From Deltaproteobacteria bacterium (GTDB lineage: Bacteria > Myxococcota_A > UBA9042 > DTJE01), in NCBI GenBank assembly GCA_013151875.1, contig JAADHL010000389.1:1-11990 (forward strand): a stretch of DNA of 11,990 nucleotides, read 5' to 3'. Each line of letters begins with the position of its first letter. Position 1 is the stretch's first letter. The notes under the pieces were generated by a model. It was not told where the DNA came from. It worked only from the letters and a program-made list of their open reading frames with translations, and searched no databases. Positions 6,049 through 11,990 of this stretch are shown here, piece by piece. The translations under genes and the position numbers were made by a program.

Positions 6049-8223
6049 ATGACACCGGAAACCGAAATAGCGGCCAAGGCGATTGAAATCCAGGCCGGTT
6101 ACCTGTTCCTGATCCCGCTGCTGCCGTTGATAGGTTTCTTTATCAACGCCGTCTTCGGGGCCAGGCTTCAGAAGAGGGTAGGGCGATGGACGGTTCACAC
6201 CATAGCCCTGATCCCTGTTTTCGGATCGCTGGCGGTTGCCTTTTTCGCCATCTTCCAGGTCGTCAGCCACGACGAGAACGTGGTCCTCGTCGACAGAATG
6301 TGGCAGTGGATTGGGTTCCAATGGGGTTCTCACGCCCTGAACCTGCCTTTTACGTTCGCGGTTGACCGACTGACGGCCGTGATGCTGTTCGTGGTGACTT
6401 TCGTGGGCTCTCTGATTCACGTCTTTTCAACAGGTTACATGCAGGATGAAAAGCCATACTGGCGCTTCTTCGCCTGGATGAACCTTTTCATGTTCGCCAT
6501 GCTTTTCCTGATCATGGGCGATTCGTTCCTGATGATGTTCGTGGGATGGGAGGGCGTCGGCCTGTGCTCTTACCTCCTGATCTCGTATTACTATGACGAG
6601 GTGGACAAGGCTGCCGCGGGCATGAAGGCCTTCGTGGTCAACCGCATCGGCGACTTCGCGTTCATCGCGGGCATGGCCATACTCATGTGGGGACTGGTGG
6701 GGACGTGGTCTGACGCCGGGACCTATACCTTCGACGGCGAAATGGGTCCCACCCTGGTGTTCCGGGATATAGGAGCGCTGATGGCGGACCCGGCCTTCCG
6801 CGCGGCCTTCCTGGCCAAGACGGTTTTCGGCGTGCCGATCGTAACCCTTTCCTGCATCCTGTTCTTTGCCGGCGCCACCGGCAAATCCGCCCAGATCCCC
6901 TTGTACGTGTGGCTGCCTGATGCCATGGCCGGCCCTACTCCGGTGTCCGCCCTGATCCACGCGGCCACAATGGTGACCGCTGGTGTGTACATGGTGGCCC
7001 GCCTGAATTTCCTGTTCGCCTTTTCGCCCATGGCAATGACCGTCGTCGCCTTTGTGGGCGCCCTGACCGCCCTGTTCGCGGCAACAATCGGATTCTTCCA
7101 GACTGACATCAAGAAGGTGCTTGCATATTCGACGGTCAGCCAGCTTGGATACATGTTCATAGGCGTGGGCGTGGGCGCGTTCTCGGCCGGGATCTTCCAC
7201 CTGATGACGCACGCCTTTTTCAAGGCGTGCCTGTTCCTGGGCTCCGGGTCCATCATCTATGCCATGCACCACAGGCAGGAAATGAAGGACATGGGCGGGC
7301 TGCGCAAGGTGCTTCCGGCCACGTTCATCACATTCCTGGCTTCGTCGATCGCCATCGCCGGGATTCCGGGAACCAGCGGATTTTTCAGCAAGGACGAGAT
7401 CCTGTGGAAGTCGTTCGACAGCGGCAGCATCCTTTTGCCGGGCTGGCTGATCTGGGGCATGGGGGCCGTTGCAGCCCTGTTTACCGCCTTCTACATGACC
7501 AGACTGGTCCTGCAGATATTTTTCGGGGAGCCCCGGGCGGACAAGCACACACTGGAACACGCGCGGGAATACAAGCGGATGACCATACCGCTTTACATCC
7601 TGGGATTCTTCGCCCTGGTCGGCGGTTTCGTGGGCGTGCCCGCGGTCCTGGGCGGCGACAATCGGTTCGAGCATTTCCTGGAGCCCGTGTTCGCGGTCGG
7701 CGCGTCACACGTGGCCTGGATATCACAGGCGACCGAGCACGGACACGGCCTGCACTCGCACGCGGGCGAGTACGTGCTGATGGGTTTCGCCGTGATACTC
7801 GGTCTGACGGGCATCTTCGCGGCTTGGCGTATTTATCGGAAGTACCAGTCGCAAGAGGACGAGGCGAAACTGTACGGCGCCAGGTTTCACAACGTCGTCT
7901 ATAACAAGTACTTCGTGGATGAGGCCTACTGGGCCGGTGTGATCCGGCCTTTCCTGGCGCTGACCCGGGCCGCCGCCCGTTTCGACAAGCTGATCATAGA
8001 CGGCGCGGTGAATTTCACGGCATTCGCCACGAAGATCGTTTCCTGGATCAACGGCGGAATCGACAAGGTTTTTGTCGATGGGACCGTCAACATGCTGGCG
8101 GATATTACGATCCTGGCCGGGCAGAGGGTCCGGCGCATGGAAACGGGGCGGATACAGTCCTACGTGACGGGGATCATCATGGGTGTATCGGGCCTGGTGG
8201 TGATTTTCTACCTCCTGGTATGA
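6049..8223 (+). CDS. nuoL: NADH-quinone oxidoreductase subunit L
   Basis: NuoL is the distal antiporter-like pump subunit. Its long lateral helix near the C-terminus runs along the membrane arm. The 724-residue product has the proton-channel residues of the family: Glu168 in GWEGVGLCSY, Lys279 in GKSAQIPLYVWLPDAMAG, His304 in LIHAATMVTAGVY and Lys448 in FFSKDEIL. The spacings match E. coli Glu144, Lys229, His254 and Lys399, apart from an insertion of about 26 residues between the first two. After about residue 600 it continues with NKYFVDEAY, a D..I.DG...N repeat-like segment and a last hydrophobic helix ending in VIFYLLV. It is therefore longer than the 613-residue E. coli protein, as in the long NuoL forms of several phyla. 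The ATG at 6049 is preferred over TTG 6037, with GGGGAG four bases upstream. Confidence 0.97.
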   Translation: MTPETEIAAKAIEIQAGYLFLIPLLPLIGFFINAVFGARLQKRVGRWTVHTIALIPVFGSLAVAFFAIFQVVSHDENVVLVDRMWQWIGFQWGSHALNLPFTFAVDRLTAVMLFVVTFVGSLIHVFSTGYMQDEKPYWRFFAWMNLFMFAMLFLIMGDSFLMMFVGWEGVGLCSYLLISYYYDEVDKAAAGMKAFVVNRIGDFAFIAGMAILMWGLVGTWSDAGTYTFDGEMGPTLVFRDIGALMADPAFRAAFLAKTVFGVPIVTLSCILFFAGATGKSAQIPLYVWLPDAMAGPTPVSALIHAATMVTAGVYMVARLNFLFAFSPMAMTVVAFVGALTALFAATIGFFQTDIKKVLAYSTVSQLGYMFIGVGVGAFSAGIFHLMTHAFFKACLFLGSGSIIYAMHHRQEMKDMGGLRKVLPATFITFLASSIAIAGIPGTSGFFSKDEILWKSFDSGSILLPGWLIWGMGAVAALFTAFYMTRLVLQIFFGEPRADKHTLEHAREYKRMTIPLYILGFFALVGGFVGVPAVLGGDNRFEHFLEPVFAVGASHVAWISQATEHGHGLHSHAGEYVLMGFAVILGLTGIFAAWRIYRKYQSQEDEAKLYGARFHNVVYNKYFVDEAYWAGVIRPFLALTRAAARFDKLIIDGAVNFTAFATKIVSWINGGIDKVFVDGTVNMLADITILAGQRVRRMETGRIQSYVTGIIMGVSGLVVIFYLLV

Positions 8224-8242
8224 GGGGTCGACGGAGTTTGTG

Positions 8243-9868
8243 ATGGTTGACCATGTTCTGACCTGGATGACGTTCTCTCCGCTGATCGGGGCCGCGATCA
8301 TCGTGTTCCTGCCCGGGCGGTTCAAGGAGTCGTTCAAGTACATCGCTGTCGCCACTGCGGCCGTTCCGCTGCTGCTGGCCGTTCAGGTCTTCCTGAATTT
8401 CGACACCCATCTGGTGCCGGACATTGCCGCTCTCAAGTCCGCGGCGCCTTCACTGGACCCACGGGCCTACGGGCTGCAGTTCGTCGATCACATCGTCTGG
8501 ATAAAGGCATTCAACATCGAGTATTTCGTGGGCATCGACGGGGTGTCCGTGCCCATGGTCCTGCTTACCGCGCTGGTTTCGTTCATCGCGGTGCTGGCCT
8601 CTTTCCTTGTCAAAAAGCCAGTTGAGCCGCTTCACAACTCCCAGGCCGGCATCAAGGTCAAGGAACGCGGCTACTACGCGCTGATCCTGTTGCTGGAAAC
8701 CGGCATGATGGGCGTGTTCGTGGCCCTGGACTTCTTCCTGTTCTACGTGTTCTGGGAACTGATGCTGCTGCCGATGTACTTCCTGATCGGCATCTGGGGC
8801 GGCCCGCGCAAGGAATACGCCGCCATCAAGTTCTTCCTCTACACCCTGGCAGGCAGCCTGCTGATGCTGCTGGCCATCGTGTACATGTATATTTATGGGA
8901 CGGCCGGCCACGGTGAGTTCCTGCTGGCGGATGGGACGACTGCCGATCACACGTTCAACATGATGTACTTCGCCTACAACACGAATTTCGAATGGGTGTC
9001 GTTCATTACGGGCAAGATGCTGTGGGTGCTGTTCTTCATCGGCTTCGCCATCAAGATTCCCATGTTCCCGTTCCACACCTGGCTTCCGGACGCCCACGTC
9101 GAGGCGCCAACGGCAGTTTCGGTCATTCTGGCCGGCGTCCTTTTGAAGATGGGTACCTACGGCATCCTTCGGATCAACTACCCGATCTTTCCGTCCGAGA
9201 CGTTGTGGGCGGCCGGCGCCATGGCAGCCTTCGGAACAATCAATATCGTGTACGGCGCCTTCTGCGCCATGGCTCAGAAGGACTTCAAGAGCCTGGTCGC
9301 GTACTCGTCGATCAGCCACATGGGATTCGTGCTGCTGGGCATGTCGTCGTTTACCCAGGAGGGCATGAACGGCGCTGTTTTGCAGATGTTCAACCACGGG
9401 ACCATCACCAGCATGATGTTCCTCCTGGTCGGCGTAATCTACGATCGGGCCCACCACAGGGACCTGGAGGGCTTCGGCGGGTTGGCGAAGGTCATGCCCA
9501 TATACACCGGGTTTGTGGGGCTGGCGTTCCTTGCGGCCCTGGGCCTGCCCGGCCTGTCCGGCTTTATCAGCGAGGCCCTGGTGTTCCTGGGCGCTTTCCA
9601 GACGCATCGGGTTGCCACGATCATCTCGATGTCGGGCGTCATCCTGGCCGCGGGATACGTGCTGTGGATGATCCACCGCGTGTTCCTGGGGCCGCTGAAG
9701 AAAGAAGAATACGCGCAGTTCGCGGACCTGAACTGGCGGGAATGGGCGACCCTCGTGCCCCTGGCGATCATAGTCATCGTGCTGGGCTTCTACCCCATGC
9801 CGGTACTGAACCTGATGAGCGCGTCCCTGGGCGCCCTCAAGGACCTGGTCCTCGCCGCGGCGATGTGA
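8243..9868 (+). CDS. nuoM: NADH-quinone oxidoreductase subunit M
   Basis: NuoM is the middle antiporter-like pump subunit, with about fourteen transmembrane helices. The 541-residue product has GIDGVSVPMVLLTALVSF, the channel Glu172 in YVFWELMLLPMYFLIG, Lys271 in FAIKIPMFPFHTWLPDAH and Lys302 in GVLLKMGTYG. These are equivalent to Glu144, Lys234 and Lys265 in E. coli. It is about 30 residues longer than the E. coli protein. The excess lies before the first glutamate, including a charged loop at about 120-145 (KKPVEPLHNSQAGIKVKERG), plus about nine residues before the first lysine. The ATG at 8243 has GGAG six bases upstream; an in-frame GTG directly before it is less well spaced. The gap to nuoL is 19 bases. 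Confidence 0.97.
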   Translation: MVDHVLTWMTFSPLIGAAIIVFLPGRFKESFKYIAVATAAVPLLLAVQVFLNFDTHLVPDIAALKSAAPSLDPRAYGLQFVDHIVWIKAFNIEYFVGIDGVSVPMVLLTALVSFIAVLASFLVKKPVEPLHNSQAGIKVKERGYYALILLLETGMMGVFVALDFFLFYVFWELMLLPMYFLIGIWGGPRKEYAAIKFFLYTLAGSLLMLLAIVYMYIYGTAGHGEFLLADGTTADHTFNMMYFAYNTNFEWVSFITGKMLWVLFFIGFAIKIPMFPFHTWLPDAHVEAPTAVSVILAGVLLKMGTYGILRINYPIFPSETLWAAGAMAAFGTINIVYGAFCAMAQKDFKSLVAYSSISHMGFVLLGMSSFTQEGMNGAVLQMFNHGTITSMMFLLVGVIYDRAHHRDLEGFGGLAKVMPIYTGFVGLAFLAALGLPGLSGFISEALVFLGAFQTHRVATIISMSGVILAAGYVLWMIHRVFLGPLKKEEYAQFADLNWREWATLVPLAIIVIVLGFYPMPVLNLMSASLGALKDLVLAAAM

Positions 9869-9881
9869 TGGAGCTTTGTTG

Positions 9882-11375
9882 ATGCTCGGAAACGGCGCGA
9901 GTCTGGCCTACGTGATTCCCGAAGGGATCCTGGGCGTGACGGTGGCTCTGGTCATGGCCCTGGGCTCTTTCAAACCGACGCGGACGCGCGGGGTCCTCGC
10001 CGCCGCTGGCATTGCCGGCATGGCCGCCGCACTGGCGGCGACTGCGGCGGGTGTATCCTGGCCCGACGGCACGGTCCTGGCCTTTCACGGAAACATCGTG
10101 TCCGACGGCATGGTAGCCGTGTTTCGGCTGGTCTTTCTGTTGACGGGACTGCTGACCATCGTGTTCGCATACGGGTCCGACGAGGTCGACACCCGCGACT
10201 TCGGCGACATGACCGCCATGATCGCAGCCAGCGTCATGGGCATGTGTTTCATGGCGGCCGCGGCCGACCTGCTGATGATGTACCTGGCCATGGAGTTCGT
10301 TGGGATCCTGTCCTACGTTCTTGCCGGGCTCAAGCGCGAGGACCAGCGGTCCTCCGAGGCGGCCCTGAAATACGTTATCTTCGGTGCCGCTTCATCGGGC
10401 GTGGCCCTGTTCGGCATGTCCCTGTTGTACGGCATCGCGGGCGACACGTCCCTGGCTGCCGTGCGTGCCGTACTGGTCGGGCACGGCTTCGAGCCCCTGG
10501 GTCTGATGGCCCTGGTCATGATCCTGGCGGGCCTTGGCTACAAGATGGCGGCAGTGCCCTTCCATATGTGGTGCCCGGATGTGTATCAGGGCGCTCCCAC
10601 GCCGATAACCGCCTTCTTTTCGGTGGCGCCCAAGGCCGCTGGGTTCGCCCTCACACTGAGGTTGATGGACCTGCTTCTGGGCGGCATCGATGGCGATGCC
10701 GGCGCCTCGCTGGGCCATGGTCTGGCGGTATTGATCGGACTGGTGTCCATGGCAACCATGACCGTGGGGAACCTGTCGGCCCTCAAGCAGACCAGCGTCA
10801 AACGCCTGCTGGCCTACTCCAGCATCGCTCACGCCGGCTATTTGCTGATGGGCGTTGCGACCATTCCAGCCATAATGGGACCGTCGCCGGATTACACTGG
10901 ATTCAGGGCTGTGTTCTTTTATCTTGTCATATACCTTTTTATGAACCTGGGCGCGTTCCTGGTGGTCACTCGGGTGGTGACCAGGCTCGGGTCGGATGAC
11001 GTGTCGGCCTTCAGGTCCCTGGGACGCCGCTCCCCGTTAGCGGCCGTCGTGATGGCGATCTTCCTGTTTTCGCTGGTCGGCCTGCCGCCCACGGCCGGGT
11101 TCGCTGGCAAGTTCTATCTGTTTTACGCGATCCTCAGTCAGGGCAGCGCTTTCTTCTATATCCTGGCCCTTGTCGGTGTTGCCAACTCGTTCATCAGCCT
11201 GTTCTACTATGCGCGGATCGTGAGGGTTATGTTCCTCGACAAGTCCCCCGACACCCGTCCGGTGCCCGTGGGTGCCCTCGCGGCGGTGGTTCTTGTGATT
11301 CTGGCCATCCCGACCATCCTCTTCGGCATCTGGTTCGGCCCACTCGTCGACCTGGCCGGCTGGGTTTTCATCTGA
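9882..11375 (+). CDS. nuoN: NADH-quinone oxidoreductase subunit N
   Basis: NuoN is the antiporter-like subunit closest to NuoK and NuoJ in the membrane arm. The 497-residue product has Glu138 in YLAMEFVGILSYVLAG, Lys221 in LGYKMAAVPFHMWCPDVYQG and Lys251 in SVAPKAAGFAL. These are the equivalents of E. coli Glu133, Lys217 and Lys247 with nearly constant offset. Later segments include KRLLAYSSIAHAGYLLMG and GLPPTAGFAGKFYLF, both standard for the family. The ATG at 9882 has GGAG at 9870-9873, eight bases away; two TTG codons directly before it are possible but less likely starts. It is the last gene of the operon and is followed by a candidate terminator. Confidence 0.97.
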   Translation: MLGNGASLAYVIPEGILGVTVALVMALGSFKPTRTRGVLAAAGIAGMAAALAATAAGVSWPDGTVLAFHGNIVSDGMVAVFRLVFLLTGLLTIVFAYGSDEVDTRDFGDMTAMIAASVMGMCFMAAAADLLMMYLAMEFVGILSYVLAGLKREDQRSSEAALKYVIFGAASSGVALFGMSLLYGIAGDTSLAAVRAVLVGHGFEPLGLMALVMILAGLGYKMAAVPFHMWCPDVYQGAPTPITAFFSVAPKAAGFALTLRLMDLLLGGIDGDAGASLGHGLAVLIGLVSMATMTVGNLSALKQTSVKRLLAYSSIAHAGYLLMGVATIPAIMGPSPDYTGFRAVFFYLVIYLFMNLGAFLVVTRVVTRLGSDDVSAFRSLGRRSPLAAVVMAIFLFSLVGLPPTAGFAGKFYLFYAILSQGSAFFYILALVGVANSFISLFYYARIVRVMFLDKSPDTRPVPVGALAAVVLVILAIPTILFGIWFGPLVDLAGWVFI

Positions 11376-11480
11376 CCCGCGTCTTGAACCAAAGGCCCCC
11401 TTTCTCGCTGCATGACCTTCGCGGGCGCTTCGTCGCCTTTTTTGGGATTGTACGGCTTCAATGGAGGCCGGAAGCTTCGA
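11376..11480. other. Intergenic gap between convergent nuoN and kinase/BON gene
   Basis: The 105-base spacer holds a small hairpin AAAGG-CCC-CCTTT (11391-11403) without a T-run, then the hairpin plus T-run described as a terminator. No further hairpin with a T-run in the minus-strand sense is visible, so termination of the minus-strand gene is unexplained. Confidence 0.5.
11424..11443 (+). terminator. Candidate intrinsic terminator of the nuo operon
   Basis: GGCG and CGCC form a four-pair all-GC stem around the six-base loop CTTCGT, directly followed by six T. The stem is short, so it may be only a partial terminator. Position (about 50 bases after the nuoN stop) and orientation fit the end of the nuo transcript. 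Confidence 0.5.
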
Positions 11481-11990
11481 TCAGGTGCCGAATGGGACGA
11501 ACCAGTGGAGTTGAACCTTGACCTCCTTGACCCCTGGCAAGGCCATGGCGATCTTCTCGATACGTTCGGTCATATGCATCTCTTCGGATTCAGACGTCTT
11601 GGCGTTGACAAAGACTACGCCGTCCTGGGAATGGATATCGACATCCGGATAGTCCTTGACCAATGCCGCCTTGACCGCGGCATCAAGCGCCGCGTCTTCA
11701 ATGGCCCGGCGTGATTCTTCAGTCGCCTGCAGGCGTTCCAGTCGGGCCGTGTGGCAGATGATGTCCACCGCGTCATCGACCGTCAGCTTGTTGACATGAA
11801 GCACCAGGTCGTACAGCGACGCATCGCCGGGGTCGATACCATACGTTTGTTTGCCCCACTTGATTCTTTCCTTGTCGATCCTTTGGATGAACCGCATGGC
11901 TGCATCGCTGGACACGCCGTCCCGATCCATCACCATCCGGATACGGTCGTCGAGATCGGCGATGATGCGCACCTTGAGCGCGTGCCCGAT
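11481..11990 (-). CDS. Cytidylate-kinase-like protein with C-terminal BON-like domain (partial, 5' end outside window)
   Basis: The last 169 residues are present; the frame is open to the window edge, so the N-terminal P-loop half is not seen. Residues 1-80 match the C-terminal half of the cytidylate-kinase-like AAA family: HALKVRIIADLDDRI, then RIDKERIKWGKQTYGIDPGD with the Arg/Asp/Arg lid-type residues, then SLYDLVLHVNKLTVDDAV. This part would close on a nucleotide phosphate donor. Residues about 95-165 look like a BON module, with DAAVKAALVKDYP, a strand around DGVVFVNAKT, and IEKIAMALPGVKEVKV, i.e. the closing GV..V strand. BON domains bind membranes or small ligands, and a cytoplasmic kinase fused to one suggests a regulatory or sensing role rather than housekeeping CMP kinase. 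It converges on nuoN, 105 bases away. Confidence 0.75.
   Translation of the reverse strand: MGHALKVRIIADLDDRIRMVMDRDGVSSDAAMRFIQRIDKERIKWGKQTYGIDPGDASLYDLVLHVNKLTVDDAVDIICHTARLERLQATEESRRAIEDAALDAAVKAALVKDYPDVDIHSQDGVVFVNAKTSESEEMHMTERIEKIAMALPGVKEVKVQLHWFVPFGT

Noticed and set aside
6427..7674. Long open frame on the minus strand opposite nuoL (415 codons)
   Set aside because: Same reason: low-complexity His/Gly/Arg/Glu composition, no ribosome site, fully covered by nuoL.
8450..9676. Long open frame on the minus strand opposite nuoM (408 codons)
   Set aside because: Shadow of nuoM with the same biased composition and no recognisable family.
11391..11403. AAAGG-CCC-CCTTT hairpin as a terminator
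   Set aside because: Three-base loop, AT-containing stem and no T-run after it; the hairpin at 11424-11443 is the better candidate.
1..11990. CRISPR array, tRNA, rRNA, insertion sequence or phage genes
   Set aside because: No spaced direct repeats, no tRNA- or rRNA-like sequence, no transposase or integrase motifs; the window is almost fully occupied by housekeeping genes.

Overview
The window is a GC-rich stretch of bacterial chromosome dominated by one operon for respiratory complex I (proton-pumping NADH:quinone oxidoreductase). It holds eleven supportable genes plus a compact regulatory region, and shows no mobile element, CRISPR array, tRNA or rRNA. The host looks like a Gram-negative bacterium of the deltaproteobacterial/Myxococcota type. 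This is inferred from a lipoprotein with an Asp/Ser/Thr-rich linker, six-cysteine repeats and Ig-like domains, from the cytidylate-kinase-like protein with a BON-like tail, and from the promoter style. No ribosomal or other phylogenetic marker is present, so the assignment is tentative.

Left part (1-2893): the last 60 codons of an amidohydrolase-family enzyme are followed by ddl, D-alanine--D-alanine ligase. Converging on ddl, with a single base between the stop codons, is a 544-residue secreted or lipoprotein-like protein on the minus strand. It has a signal peptide, an acidic linker, cysteine-rich repeats and three Ig-like modules, and its function is unknown.

Regulatory region (2894-3089): the lipoprotein gene and the nuo operon are divergent. 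Each has a recognisable sigma70-type promoter. Almost exactly midway lies a perfect 7-7-7 inverted repeat (2970-2990), with a second 10-bp perfect palindrome beside it. The nuo leader carries a GC-only hairpin just before the Shine-Dalgarno sequence of nuoA, whose best start is a TTG.

Operon (3090-11375): the order is nuoA-C-D-J-K-L-M-N, with junctions that overlap or are at most 22 bases long. It encodes the antiporter-like membrane arm (J, K, L, M, N), subunit A, and the C and D subunits of the quinone module. nuoB, E, F, G, H and I are absent and there is no space for them. A working complex I would need those subunits from another locus. Key ionisable residues of the proton channels are conserved in A, K, L, M and N, and the quinone-site His/Tyr pair is conserved in D, so the encoded subunits look functional. 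A short hairpin plus T-run follows nuoN.

Right edge (11481-11990, minus strand): the 3' part of a gene for a cytidylate-kinase-like protein with a C-terminal BON-like domain, cut by the window end.

I did not find a clearly new biological system. The points most worth checking are the partial complex I gene set, the symmetric divergent control region, and the kinase-BON fusion.
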